DNA of 64,000 bases from NCBI RefSeq assembly GCF_002165375.2, contig NZ_CP032134.1, positions 1,178,001-1,242,000 of the forward strand, read 5' to 3'. How positions within the stretch are numbered: position 1 is the stretch's first letter; each line of letters starts with the position of its first letter. A program made the position numbers and the translations under genes. Under the pieces are notes generated by a model. It saw nothing but the letters and a program-made list of their open reading frames with translations. It was not told the DNA's origin and ran no database searches. Below, in pieces: positions 37,582-47,261 of this stretch. This DNA comes from Acinetobacter chinensis. GTDB lineage: Bacteria > Pseudomonadota > Gammaproteobacteria > Pseudomonadales > Moraxellaceae.

Positions 37582-38514
37582 TCAGGATTTTTTAGCGTAG
37601 ATATAAGCCTGAATCCAGATGTTACCTCGAATGAACTGACCAATCTCAAAGTCTGCATAAGCAGGGTCACGTGTTGCTATACGGATCAGCACAGCTTCCT
37701 GATCGTGTTCATGAATCAGGGCGACATCATACAGCGTGTATTGCTCATTCATAAACTGCATGGATGTTTTACCCACGATATTGCCCTGAAACCAGGCTTC
37801 ATCTTCCTGTCCGAGGGTTTCTCCATAAAGGTAAGCAACCATTTTTGAAAAATCGACGGTTACAGGTGCTTTGTCATCTTCAGATGTCGGTTCCCATGCA
37901 TCAATCTGTTCCTGAAGGTTTTCAGGCGCAATACCATTGTTGGCAGCGAGAATATCATTGAGTGCCCGATGGTGTTTAATGGAAGCCGGATCATCCACAA
38001 CCAGCTGTTCATGCTCTGCGACTGTTTCAAGCTCATAAGCCCATGCATTCAGATGAACTGTATACTGCTGATTTTTTTCATAGTGATCGTGATTGACGCT
38101 GTATAAGCTGTCAAATGCATAAACCACTGTATTTGAGCCGAGATTCAGCTGTAGCACAGCCTGGGTGTTGGTGTGACAGGTAATGATACGATCTATACTT
38201 GCAACGGTTTTATAAGGGCTTTCAAAGCACGGAAATGCAGTTTTTACTGATTTTGGACGGTTGTTCTCAACAGCAATGACCTGTGAGAGCTGGACAGGAG
38301 ATTTGCCTGGTCCCTGAATAAACCAGCTGCTTTCATCCATATCGCATTCTTCAGAGCATAACCCCATTGGCATGACGGGTTCATCCAGTGCCAGACTTAA
38401 CCATTTGGGAACATCCTGTGTGGGTTGATCTGTCAGAAGGCTCCAGTGCTCTACATGACTGCCAAAGTGCTGATCTTCAATGGTGATAACTTCTGGTCTG
38501 TTCTGATTTTTCAT
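37582..38514 (-). CDS. uncharacterised acidic cytoplasmic protein
   Basis: 310 residues from ATG 38514; GTG 38520 is an alternative. No signal peptide or membrane helix, rich in Asp/Glu/His. I recognise no domain. Landmarks: a Cys pair in GLCSEECDMDESSWF (about 52-66), PCFESPYKTVASIDRIITCH (about 95), and a C-terminal part (FSKMVAYLYGETLGQEDEAWFQGNIVGK) reading like a compact beta-rich fold. Single-gene unit with its own terminator. Function unknown. Confidence 0.75.
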   Translation of the reverse strand: MKNQNRPEVITIEDQHFGSHVEHWSLLTDQPTQDVPKWLSLALDEPVMPMGLCSEECDMDESSWFIQGPGKSPVQLSQVIAVENNRPKSVKTAFPCFESPYKTVASIDRIITCHTNTQAVLQLNLGSNTVVYAFDSLYSVNHDHYEKNQQYTVHLNAWAYELETVAEHEQLVVDDPASIKHHRALNDILAANNGIAPENLQEQIDAWEPTSEDDKAPVTVDFSKMVAYLYGETLGQEDEAWFQGNIVGKTSMQFMNEQYTLYDVALIHEHDQEAVLIRIATRDPAYADFEIGQFIRGNIWIQAYIYAKKS

Positions 38515-38689
38515 ATGCACAATTGATGTTGGGTTATATGTATATATTAAATCGAGGGTTAATGTCAGATTTCAAGTCCCTGTGCGTAAATTTCATGACT
38601 TAGATATGAAAACAGAGGCTGAAAAAGGGACAGGAAGCCTGACTTTATCATTTAGTCATACAGACTGATGGCTGGATTTGATAGAATAG

Positions 38690-39187
38690 GTGCATATTGA
38701 AACAGGATATCAGACTCAGGTGCTGCCATTTAAATTATGGGTGGATGCAGACGCACTGCCCAGAATTCTCCGTGATGTGATTTTACGTGCTTCTGACCGT
38801 TATCAGCTGGAAGTGACTTTTGTGGCAAATCAGAATGTGGGTGTCACCCCATCAGTCAGAATCAATTCCATTCAGGTGATGCATGGTGCGGATGCTGCGG
38901 ATCAGGAAATCGTGAACCGTATGCAGGAACATGACATCGTGATTACTCAGGATATTCCACTGGCGGCTCAGGTCATCGAAAAAGGCGGAATCGCAATTCA
39001 TCCCCGTGGTGAAATTTATACGGATGCAAATATTAAAGCCCGCCTGCATTTGCGTGATTTTATGGAAACATTAAGAGGTGCGGGCGTGCAGACAGGTGGA
39101 CCTCCTCCAATTTCTGAACGTGATAAACGCGAGTTTTCAGGTTCTCTTGATCAGACCATTCAGAAACAGAAACGTAAAACAGCTTAA
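38690..39187 (+). CDS. yaiI: YaiI/YqxD family protein (UPF0178, DUF188)
   Basis: 165 residues from GTG 38690; GTG 38720 (155 residues, opening [12 protein letters not shown]) is equally possible because no strong ribosome site separates them. PIN-like fold family with unknown activity. Conserved elements: [38 protein letters not shown]-type motif [27 protein letters not shown]. The usual DADACP motif has Leu instead of Cys here. Followed after 15 bases by an EamA transporter gene on the same strand. Confidence 0.9.
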   Translation: MHIETGYQTQVLPFKLWVDADALPRILRDVILRASDRYQLEVTFVANQNVGVTPSVRINSIQVMHGADAADQEIVNRMQEHDIVITQDIPLAAQVIEKGGIAIHPRGEIYTDANIKARLHLRDFMETLRGAGVQTGGPPPISERDKREFSGSLDQTIQKQKRKTA

Positions 39188-39202
39188 TTCATCAGGTCAG
39201 TC

Positions 39203-40111
39203 ATGCCATCCAGATCGAACATTCTGTTCACCTATATCCTGTTAATATTTATATGGGCGACTACGCCACTTGCCATTGTATGGAGTGTTTCTGACCTGCA
39301 TCTGATGTGGGCACTGGTATTGCGCTTTTTTATTGCATTGCCGATTGCTGCTGTACTTCTGGTTATTTTAAAAATACATTTTCCTGTCGATAAAGTTTCA
39401 TTGCACAGTTATCTGGCAGGTTCTTTCAGTCTGATCGGTTCACAGATTTTTACTTATATTGCGACGGATTATCTCAGTTCAGGCATTATTGCTCTGATGT
39501 TTGGTCTGGCACCGATTATGGCAGGCTTAATCGGTCGTTTTGGATTTCAGCAACATCTGAGCCGAATGCAGTGGACAGGGATGCTGATTGCAGTTGCCGG
39601 TCTGAGCATTATCTGTTTTGGTGGGGAAAATCAGCATATTCAGCCCTTTGGTATTGGGTTGATGCTGATGAGTGTTTTTACTTATTCACTGTCCATCTTC
39701 TGGGTCAAAAAAGTTAATGCAGATGTTGAGCCCATGGCGCAGGCAACAGGTTCAATTTTAGTCTCGACAGTGGCTGCAATCTGTCTGCTGCCGTTTATCT
39801 GGCAGCATATTCCAGACCATATTCCATCTGCTAAATCTTTAATGGCACTGTTCTATGCTGTGATCATGGCATCACTGATTGCAATGTTCTGTTATTTCAA
39901 ACTGGTACAGAATATTCAGGCAACCACACTTTCGCTGACAACGGTCATGACTCCCATGATTGCACTGTTTATTGGTGCTGTGTTGAATAATGAGCAGTTA
40001 TCGGTCATGGTATTTGCTGGTGCGTTTGTGCTGTTGTTCGGTCTGTTTGTTTATTTTTACCGTGATCTGAAAGCCAGCAGAGAACTGGCACGCAGAACTG
40101 CCCGGAAATAA
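39203..40111 (+). CDS. EamA/DMT-family transporter
   Basis: 302 residues with about ten hydrophobic helices in two EamA repeats (about 5-135 and 150-290). Markers are the opening ILFTYILLIFIWATTPLAIVWS and SLTTVMTPMIALFIGAVLNNEQL in the second repeat. Drug/metabolite transporter superfamily; members export amino acids, metabolites or drugs. Position behind yaiI suggests co-transcription but gives no hint of substrate. C-terminus is basic and cytoplasmic. Confidence 0.9.
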   Translation: MPSRSNILFTYILLIFIWATTPLAIVWSVSDLHLMWALVLRFFIALPIAAVLLVILKIHFPVDKVSLHSYLAGSFSLIGSQIFTYIATDYLSSGIIALMFGLAPIMAGLIGRFGFQQHLSRMQWTGMLIAVAGLSIICFGGENQHIQPFGIGLMLMSVFTYSLSIFWVKKVNADVEPMAQATGSILVSTVAAICLLPFIWQHIPDHIPSAKSLMALFYAVIMASLIAMFCYFKLVQNIQATTLSLTTVMTPMIALFIGAVLNNEQLSVMVFAGAFVLLFGLFVYFYRDLKASRELARRTARK

Positions 40112-40120
40112 ACAGCACTG

Positions 40121-40690
40121 TTACTGTTTATTCTGAGTCAGTTCTACACATTCACCTAATTTTGAACGGTCCTGCGGATGCAGCGTGATGAAATATGCAC
40201 CGGTTCGGTATTTTCCGTTTTCTTCCTCACGGCTGTAAACAACCTGAGCTGTTGCAGCGATGTGGAAAAAGTTTTCAGGATGGCTGAGGGTGAGGTGAAT
40301 ATAGGTTCCTTCAGCAATCAGACGGTCGCTGTAAAAGCTTAAACCGCTCTCTGAAAAGTTGACCTGTTCAGGGACTGGTAACATGGATTGTACAATTGCA
40401 TCGTATAAAGACCCAGTGATAAGGTTTAATTTCTGGTTGAATAAGGATAAGATTCGAGCAATTTGTTGATCTTTTTCAGTTAATTGTTCTAATTCGTAGT
40501 TTAGTGCATGATCAAATTGATCTAATTCTGCGAGTAGTAGAAAATAACGTGGTAAAACAAAGTTAGGATCGTAAGGATCATTCAGAGCAACTTCATCAGA
40601 GATAATCTGATAGTTGATTCTTAAGGCAGCATCGATTCTGGACATCACACGTCGTTCAGTCGCCGCGTTTTGATGCTGTAAATTTTCCAT
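40121..40690 (-). CDS. PilZ-domain protein
   Basis: 189 residues, cytoplasmic. N-terminal helical region (about 1-95) and a C-terminal PilZ-like domain (about 97-185): NFSESGLSFYSDRLIAEGTYIHLTLSH matches the D/NxSxxG motif region, preceded by an RR-containing N-terminus (ATERRVMSRIDA). PilZ domains bind cyclic di-GMP, but an RxxxR immediately before the domain is not obvious, so binding is uncertain. GAGGT 8 bases before the ATG supports the start. It is divergent from lolF with only 25 bases between. Confidence 0.75.
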   Translation of the reverse strand: MENLQHQNAATERRVMSRIDAALRINYQIISDEVALNDPYDPNFVLPRYFLLLAELDQFDHALNYELEQLTEKDQQIARILSLFNQKLNLITGSLYDAIVQSMLPVPEQVNFSESGLSFYSDRLIAEGTYIHLTLSHPENFFHIAATAQVVYSREEENGKYRTGAYFITLHPQDRSKLGECVELTQNKQ

Positions 40691-40715
40691 AATGTATTAC
40701 CTCGGACTAGATGGT

Positions 40716-41951
40716 ATGTTTAAACCAATCTCGCTTTACATAGGGTTGAGATATACTCGCGCTCGGCGCAGTAACCACTTTATTTCTTTTATTGCTCTCG
40801 TTTCCATGATCGGCCTCACCCTTGGTGTCGCTGTATTGATTACAGTCCTTTCTGTTATGAATGGATTTGACCGGGAGCTGAAAAACCGTGTATTGGGAAT
40901 GATACCTCAAGCCACTGTTTCTTCAACACAAATTTTAACAGATTGGCCGCAACTTGCAAAAAAAGTTGAACAGCACGAACACGTGACAGGTGCAGCACCT
41001 TTTACCCAGCTTCAGGGAATGCTGACTGCGCAGGGGCAGGTGGCTGGAATCATGGTCACGGGGATTGAACCAGAATATGAGAAAAAGGTTTCAATTATCC
41101 AGAATCATATGGTTGAAGGCAGTATCGACAATCTGAAAAAAGGTGAGTTTGGTATTGTGCTGGGCAAGCAGATGGCAGAGTCAATGGGTTTAGGGCTGAA
41201 TGACAACATTACCCTGGTCCTTCCTGAGGCGACGCCATCTCCAGCAGGTGTTGTACCCCGTTTCAAGCGTTTTAAAATTGTCGGTATTTTCAGTATTGGT
41301 GCAGAAGTTGATTCCATGATGGGCTATATTGCGCTGAATGATGCTTCGACACTGCTGCGACTTCCGGACGGTGCGCAAGGTGTGCGGATGAAACTGGATG
41401 ATATTTTTGCTGCCCCTCAGGTTGCCAACGATATTGTAAAAGATCTGCCTGGAAACTTTTATGCATCTGACTGGACGTTTACTCACGGTAATCTGTTCAG
41501 TGCCATTCAAATGGAAAAAGCGATGGTCAGCCTGTTACTGTTCCTGATCGTACTTGTCGCTGCATTTAATATTGTTTCATCACTGGTGATGGTGGTGACA
41601 GATAAAAAATCTGATATTGCAATTTTACGGACACTGGGTGCTTCACCAGCCACGATTACCCGTATCTTTATGGTTCAGGGAACCGTGATTGGCGTGATTG
41701 GGACTGTTTCAGGTGCAATTCTTGGAATTATCTTTGCCTCAAGTATCAGTACGATTATTGACTGGTTGAACACGGTACTTGGGCTGAATCTGTTTGATGC
41801 TTACTTTATTAACTATTTACCTTCATATTTAAGATGGCAGGATGTCACACTGATCGTGATGGTTTCACTGGTATTGAGCTTCCTGGCAACTGTGTATCCG
41901 GCATTACGTGCTGCAAAAATTCAGCCGGCGGAGGCACTGCGTTATGAGTAA
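40716..41951 (+). CDS. lolF: lipoprotein-releasing ABC transporter permease (LolC/LolE/LolF)
   Basis: Inner-membrane permease that extracts mature lipoproteins and hands them to LolA. 411 residues from ATG 40716 (MFKPISLYIGLRYTRA, the normal family start); ATG 40692 would add eight residues. Four membrane helices at about 22-46, 265-290, 315-340 and 375-398, with MacB-like periplasmic domain; family motifs RRSNHFISFIALVSMIGL and DIAILRTLGAS. Only one permease is found with lolD, so a homodimeric LolF-type exporter is likely. Overlaps lolD by 8 bases (ATGAGTAA). Confidence 0.93.
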   Translation: MFKPISLYIGLRYTRARRSNHFISFIALVSMIGLTLGVAVLITVLSVMNGFDRELKNRVLGMIPQATVSSTQILTDWPQLAKKVEQHEHVTGAAPFTQLQGMLTAQGQVAGIMVTGIEPEYEKKVSIIQNHMVEGSIDNLKKGEFGIVLGKQMAESMGLGLNDNITLVLPEATPSPAGVVPRFKRFKIVGIFSIGAEVDSMMGYIALNDASTLLRLPDGAQGVRMKLDDIFAAPQVANDIVKDLPGNFYASDWTFTHGNLFSAIQMEKAMVSLLLFLIVLVAAFNIVSSLVMVVTDKKSDIAILRTLGASPATITRIFMVQGTVIGVIGTVSGAILGIIFASSISTIIDWLNTVLGLNLFDAYFINYLPSYLRWQDVTLIVMVSLVLSFLATVYPALRAAKIQPAEALRYE

Positions 41952-42627
41952 ATATGTACTTGAAGCCAAAAATGTTTCAAAGCATTTTACCGATGGAAAA
42001 ACAACTGTCGAAGTGATCCGGGGGCTGAATTTAGAGGTGGAAGCTGGGCAGTTTGTATCCATAGTAGGGTCAAGTGGTTCGGGAAAAAGTACCCTGTTGC
42101 ATGTACTGGGGGGGCTCGATCGTCCAACTGAAGGTCAGGTTTTTTTAAACGGACAGCGATTTGATAATCTGAGCGAAGCAGAACGGGGTTATCAGCGTAA
42201 TCTGCATCTTGGATTTGTGTATCAGTTCCATCATCTGCTGCCTGAGTTTACTGCACTTGAAAATGTCGCCATGCCTCTGATGTTAAGAGAGGGCACGCAT
42301 TATAAACAGGTCAGGGAGCAGGCAGAGTTTTTACTGGATCGTGTAGGATTGTCTCATCGTCTGACTCATAAGCCTGGTGAACTGTCAGGTGGTGAGCGTC
42401 AGCGTGTTGCACTTGCACGTGCGCTTGTTGCGAAACCGGCATTGATGCTGGCAGATGAGCCGACAGGAAACCTGGACCGTAAAACGGCTGTCAAAATTTA
42501 TGAGCTGCTCGCTGAACTGCGTAAAGAATTCAATATGGCAATGCTGATCGTGACGCATGATGAACAGCTTGCGCAGGCGGCCGATGTTATTAAACACATG
42601 CAGGATGGTATCTGGATTGATGACTGA
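41944..42627 (+). CDS. lolD: lipoprotein-releasing system ATPase LolD
   Basis: 227 residues, ATP-binding subunit of the Lol exporter. Walker A GSSGSGKST, Q-loop region FVYQFHHLLPEFTALENV (the LolD signature), ABC signature LSGGERQRVALARAL, Walker B LMLADEPTGNLD, His in IVTHDE. The start overlaps lolF, ensuring coupled translation. Confidence 0.96.
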   Translation: MSKYVLEAKNVSKHFTDGKTTVEVIRGLNLEVEAGQFVSIVGSSGSGKSTLLHVLGGLDRPTEGQVFLNGQRFDNLSEAERGYQRNLHLGFVYQFHHLLPEFTALENVAMPLMLREGTHYKQVREQAEFLLDRVGLSHRLTHKPGELSGGERQRVALARALVAKPALMLADEPTGNLDRKTAVKIYELLAELRKEFNMAMLIVTHDEQLAQAADVIKHMQDGIWIDD

Positions 42628-42667
42628 GATGCTGATGCATTGATAGTGGATAAGTAATCCTTGATTG

Positions 42668-42692
42668 AAGCTCACCTCGGTGGGCTTTATTA
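42668..42692 (+). terminator. terminator-like hairpin after lolD
   Basis: AAGCTCA, six-base loop, TGGGCTT (one G-U) then TTATTATT; between lolD and comEC. Confidence 0.55.
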
Positions 42693-42721
42693 TTGCGCAA
42701 AATAAAAATGATAATAATGAT

Positions 42722-45172
42722 ATGGTTCAGCTTATCTGTATCGGGTGGATACTGGGAATTGCTTTCATGGGGACATCCATGACAGATTTTGGTCTGTCTG
42801 CCTTACCTGTACCTGCATCTTTGACCATACTGGTATTGTCCCTGGTAATTACACATCGCTATAAAGCAAATCTCGGACTGAAATATGTCTGCTCATGCAT
42901 GATACTGGTCAGCAGTCTGCTGGCAGGATATCAGTATGCTGAAAACAGACTGACAGAAAGACTGAAATTTAAAGAAGAAAAGCCTGAACAGACAGATGTA
43001 ATTGTCTATGTAAACCGCCTGAATGAATTGAAAGAAAAATCAGTCAGTCAGAAAATTACAGTACTTGGGCGGCACCCTCAGCCTGTGCAGTGGATTTCTT
43101 TCAGAAAACGGGAGGTATCAGAAGGACAGGATTCTGTCTCACTGCATCCTGGCAGGTATTATCATCTGACAGGAACTGTCAGACCGGCACACAGTTTTGC
43201 CGTGCCTGGCGCATTTGATGTAGAAAAATGGTATCTGCAACAGAACATCATGTCGGGATTCAGTATCCATGCTGTTCAGGAGCTGACTGAGCAGGATGTT
43301 TACAGGGCAGGTCATGCAGATTTTCTGCATCAGCAACGCTCAGTCTCTTCCCGTGTGCTGCTATGGTTTGAACTGAAGCGACTGGAAATACGTGAATTTA
43401 TTCTGGAACATTCATTTGGCAACAAGGGATTATTACTTGCACTGCTGACTGGTGATGAAAGCCTGCTGGATGATAGTACTAAAACTCAGTTTCAGCGTTT
43501 TGGTATGAGCCATCTGCTTGCGATCTCGGGACCTCATGTGCTGATCCTGGCAAGTATGGTCTGCTGGTGTCTGATCTGGCTGATCAACCGTTATAAAGTG
43601 ACTGTCTATCTTCGTATTCCCAGACCCTATTTTGTGATTGTTCCTTTTCTCAGCTGTGTAGTGCTGTACTGTGCTTTTGTCGGTTTTGAAATACCGGCTC
43701 TCAGGACATTATTCAGCAGCCTGATTATTGGAGTGGTACTGTTGCTCAGGCAGAAGCTGAAACCACTGAGTATTCTGTTGTTCAGTGCGTCTGTTCTGTT
43801 ATTGATGGATCCATTCAGTATTCTGTCAGCAGCATTCTGGTTGTCCTATGGCGCATGTTTTGTACTGTTAAGAATTTATCAGACGGTGCAGCGTTCAGAA
43901 AAAATACAGCATGAAGTGTCAGATACAGGATTGTCACAGATCAGGCGGATGTTGGGCATTCTGTTTATATCGCAATGGAAAATATTTTTTGCATTGCTGC
44001 CGTTTATGATTATTTTCTTTAAGCAGATTGCCTGGATTACACCGTTCAGTAATCTGTTTGCTATTCCATGGATTGGGCTGGTGATTGTGCCACTTGATGT
44101 CATTGCAGGTCTGAGTTTTTTTGTCTGTGAGCCTTTGACCAGTGCGGTTTTCTGGCTGAATGATCAATGCATTGCATTGTTACTCTGGTGTCTGAACCTG
44201 CTGGATATGCTGTTTCATCCATCTCTGATTCCCATTGCCATGGATACTTCGGTGTTGTTCTGCCTGATCCTGGGGCTGATTCTACTTTTCCTGCCATTGG
44301 GTGTTTTACCTAAAACCTGGGCAGCTTTGTGCTTTCTGGCTGTGTTTTTGAATGATGATACACGGCATGGTTTTGAACTCAGTATTCTGGATGTAGGGCA
44401 GGGGCAGTCGGTGTTTATCCGCAATCAGGATCAGAGTCTTATGGTGGATACTGGTGGGAGTATGGACGAAACCCAGTTCAGTATTGGTGAGCAGATCATT
44501 CTGCCGTTTCTGTCTGTAAAGGGGATCCGTACTTTGGATTATATGGTGCTGACTCATCTGGATCAGGATCACAGTGGTGCCTATGAACATATTAAAGACA
44601 GGCTTCTGGTGACAAAGTTGCTCTCCAGTGAGCAACTTTCTGTCCCTGTAAAGACACAGTTTGAATATTGCAGTCAGGGACAGCAGTGGCAAATGGGTGA
44701 GGGGGTGACCGTACAGGTTTTATTGCCCTTAGGTGAACAGCTGGCTCAGGCTGCACAGGAACGTAATGAAACTTCATGTGTGCTGTATGTACAGGTCAGA
44801 CAGGCAATAGGGGTACAAAATTTTCTGCTGATGGGCGATGCTGGCTGGCCTACAGAGTTTCAGCTTTTACAGCAGTATCCTGAACTGAAAGTGGATGTAC
44901 TGGTACTTGGGCATCATGGCAGTCGTCACAGTTCAGCCTATGCTTTTTTAAAGCATTATCAGCCTGCTGTGGCAGTTGTTTCCGCAGGCAAGGATAATCG
45001 CTATGGTCATCCGACTCAGGAAGTGATACAGCGCCTGAAAGCCTTGAATATTCCCTTATACAGTACTGTTGAAAAGGGGACAGTCAGTTTTAGAGCAGTC
45101 CCAGGAAAAGCCATGCAGATGAATTTTTACAGAGATAGCTTGCCCTGGATGATCAGCCAGAATGATCCTTAG
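42722..45172 (+). CDS. comEC: DNA internalisation protein ComEC/Rec2
   Basis: Forms the inner-membrane channel for single-stranded DNA during natural transformation. 816 residues from ATG 42722; TTG 42665 is possible, and no clear ribosome site decides. DUF4131 N-terminal part (about 1-200), Competence domain with many helices (about 225-525, LLALLTGDESLLDD, FGMSHLLAISGPHVL), and a C-terminal metallo-beta-lactamase domain (about 560-790) with DVGQGQSVFI, THLDQDHSGAY and GHHGSRHSS. Metal motif HxDxDH is intact, so a nuclease role is possible. The 3' end overlaps the convergent acyltransferase gene by 20 bases. Confidence 0.93.
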   Translation: MVQLICIGWILGIAFMGTSMTDFGLSALPVPASLTILVLSLVITHRYKANLGLKYVCSCMILVSSLLAGYQYAENRLTERLKFKEEKPEQTDVIVYVNRLNELKEKSVSQKITVLGRHPQPVQWISFRKREVSEGQDSVSLHPGRYYHLTGTVRPAHSFAVPGAFDVEKWYLQQNIMSGFSIHAVQELTEQDVYRAGHADFLHQQRSVSSRVLLWFELKRLEIREFILEHSFGNKGLLLALLTGDESLLDDSTKTQFQRFGMSHLLAISGPHVLILASMVCWCLIWLINRYKVTVYLRIPRPYFVIVPFLSCVVLYCAFVGFEIPALRTLFSSLIIGVVLLLRQKLKPLSILLFSASVLLLMDPFSILSAAFWLSYGACFVLLRIYQTVQRSEKIQHEVSDTGLSQIRRMLGILFISQWKIFFALLPFMIIFFKQIAWITPFSNLFAIPWIGLVIVPLDVIAGLSFFVCEPLTSAVFWLNDQCIALLLWCLNLLDMLFHPSLIPIAMDTSVLFCLILGLILLFLPLGVLPKTWAALCFLAVFLNDDTRHGFELSILDVGQGQSVFIRNQDQSLMVDTGGSMDETQFSIGEQIILPFLSVKGIRTLDYMVLTHLDQDHSGAYEHIKDRLLVTKLLSSEQLSVPVKTQFEYCSQGQQWQMGEGVTVQVLLPLGEQLAQAAQERNETSCVLYVQVRQAIGVQNFLLMGDAGWPTEFQLLQQYPELKVDVLVLGHHGSRHSSAYAFLKHYQPAVAVVSAGKDNRYGHPTQEVIQRLKALNIPLYSTVEKGTVSFRAVPGKAMQMNFYRDSLPWMISQNDP

Positions 45173-46106
45173 CCGTATTCCTGACCTGATTGACCTGTGC
45201 AAGTGCAGTATCACGATCAATATCATAAATTTTTCTTAAGTCAGGATGTGCTCTGAAGCGTTTGTAGCTCCAGTGATAATGCTCAGGAAAACGCTGAATC
45301 AGGTTTTCAATTGCCTGATGTATCACCAGTGTGCCGTCATTTGCTGTTCCCTGATAGATGCTTTCATCCATGGGTTCAATAAACATATCAAAGCCATGGT
45401 TGTCATTTCTCAGTGCATACAGGAACAGGGCACGGGCTTTGGTTTTCTGAATCAGTTTGGCACTTAAATTACTCGATTCGAGTGGAATGCCGAAATACGG
45501 CACGGGTTCACCGCCATGATGAGGCGTATGATCAGGAAGAATGACCGTTGTACTACCCTGTTTCAATGCTTTAAAAATCTGGCGGACGCCTGATTCATCG
45601 GTAGGAACCAGGGTTGCATTTTCACGGCTGCGGGCATTGCGTACAAACTGATCGGCATCAGCATTTTTGACAGGTTTGTACATGATCGTCATATTGGTAT
45701 GCTGGGCAATGACAGAATTCATAACTTCCCAGGTTCCAAAATGAGGAACAATCAGTACCAGTCCTTTTTTTTCAGCCAGCGCATCGTGTACCAGCTGTTC
45801 ACCTGTAATGCTGTGAACACGGGAAATATTTTTCTCGTTGGATGATCCCCAGATGCTGAAAAACTCGAAGTACGAGGTCAGTTCATTACGGATGGTCTGT
45901 GCTGTGATCCGTTCATGTTCAGACTCTGTCAGATCAGGCAGGGCAATTCTTAAATTCAGACGGATGATCTCAGAAGTTTTTGTAATTCTGAGGACATTGA
46001 CGAGACCCGCAAGGTTGCGGGCAATAAAACGGCAAATCTGAATAGGCTGGCGACTGATGAAATTCAGTACATGATAGATTAAGCTCTGTTGGTTTTTATC
46101 TGTCAT
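45153..46106 (-). CDS. LpxL/HtrB-family lipid A acyltransferase
   Basis: Adds a secondary acyl chain to lipid A or its oligosaccharide precursor at the inner membrane. 317 residues with a weakly hydrophobic N-terminal region. The catalytic HX4E motif is HFGTWE (His121 region), followed by IMYKPVKNADADQFVRNAR and TVILPDHTPHHGGEPVPYFG. Family members differ in site and chain length (LpxL, LpxM), and I cannot tell which one this is. Single gene, convergent with comEC and divergent from sppA. Confidence 0.9.
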   Translation of the reverse strand: MTDKNQQSLIYHVLNFISRQPIQICRFIARNLAGLVNVLRITKTSEIIRLNLRIALPDLTESEHERITAQTIRNELTSYFEFFSIWGSSNEKNISRVHSITGEQLVHDALAEKKGLVLIVPHFGTWEVMNSVIAQHTNMTIMYKPVKNADADQFVRNARSRENATLVPTDESGVRQIFKALKQGSTTVILPDHTPHHGGEPVPYFGIPLESSNLSAKLIQKTKARALFLYALRNDNHGFDMFIEPMDESIYQGTANDGTLVIHQAIENLIQRFPEHYHWSYKRFRAHPDLRKIYDIDRDTALAQVNQVRNTAKDHSG

Positions 46107-46235
46107 TATGCTGTGTCGAAGTAAAAAAATTGCAAAAAAGAGAAAATATTATAGGTGAAAATATTCTGTTTAAACAGTTTGGGCAATTCCTGTGTATATA
46201 ATGAGAGCAAATTTACTGATTAATGGATTGTTTTT

Positions 46236-47261
46236 ATGTCCGACTGGCCACCAAAACCACAAAACGAAACGCCATCTGCCCAGAACCATGGACAGCAACC
46301 TACAGGCAAAGAATGGCAGATTCTTGAAAAAGCTGTACTCGCTTCGGTTGAGGAACAGCGTAGAGCGCGCCGCTGGGGAATCTTTTTTAAACTGCTGACC
46401 TTTGCTTATGTGCTTTTTGTACTGGTGATGCTGGGTAAAGGTTGCAGTACAGCAACTACAGATGCGACTTCAACCGCAGGTTCGCATATTGCGGTCGTGG
46501 ATATTATTGGGACAATTGCTGCCGATAAGCAGAGTGTAAACAGTAGAGACACGATTAAATCGCTGAAAAAAGCGTATGAAAACAGCAACAGTAAAGCTGT
46601 GGTGCTGAATATTAATTCACCTGGAGGTTCACCGATTCAGTCTGATGAAATATGGCAGGAAATTCAGTATCTGAAACAGCAGCATAAAGATAAAAAACTG
46701 TATGCAATTATTGGTGATACTGGGGCTTCGGGTGCATATTATATTGCTTCTGCAGCGGATGAAATTATTGTTAATCCATCAAGTCTTGTGGGTTCAATCG
46801 GTGTCATTATGCCAAATTATGGGGTAAATGGACTGATGCAGAAACTGGGCGTAGAAGACAGAACCATGACTTCTGGTGAAAATAAAGCATTACTCTCCAT
46901 GACTCAGCCGGTCGATCCAGCTCAAAAAGCGCATGTACAGGGTGTACTGGATAATGTTCATGAGCATTTTATCAATGCTGTGAAAAAAGGTCGTGGCAGT
47001 AAACTGAAATCTACAGATCCAGCTATTTTCTCAGGTCTGTTCTGGACTGGTGAACAGGCTGTAAAACTGGGTATTGCAGACCGTACCGGCAGTTTACAGA
47101 CACTGAAACGTGAGCTGAAAACAGACAAAGCCCTCAACTATACCATTGAATATAACCCATTGGATTCTGTACTTGGACGTATGGGAAGCAGCATAGGTCA
47201 GGGTTTTGCATCATCAGTTTCACAGCAGATCAAGTCTGAACAGGCAACAGAGTTACGATGA
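46236..47261 (+). CDS. sppA: S49-family signal peptide peptidase SppA
   Basis: 341 residues, normal for the short SppA type. One membrane helix (about 49-66, FKLLTFAYVLFVLVMLG) anchors a periplasmic serine/lysine-type protease. INSPGGSPIQSDEI (about 125) shapes the site; the nucleophile serine is in DTGASGAYYIASAAD (about 165), and the general-base lysine is expected in the following helical segment near GLMQKLG. N-terminal 40 residues are hydrophilic, Gln/Pro-rich and cytoplasmic. The next gene overlaps by 4 bases. Confidence 0.92.
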   Translation: MSDWPPKPQNETPSAQNHGQQPTGKEWQILEKAVLASVEEQRRARRWGIFFKLLTFAYVLFVLVMLGKGCSTATTDATSTAGSHIAVVDIIGTIAADKQSVNSRDTIKSLKKAYENSNSKAVVLNINSPGGSPIQSDEIWQEIQYLKQQHKDKKLYAIIGDTGASGAYYIASAADEIIVNPSSLVGSIGVIMPNYGVNGLMQKLGVEDRTMTSGENKALLSMTQPVDPAQKAHVQGVLDNVHEHFINAVKKGRGSKLKSTDPAIFSGLFWTGEQAVKLGIADRTGSLQTLKRELKTDKALNYTIEYNPLDSVLGRMGSSIGQGFASSVSQQIKSEQATELR

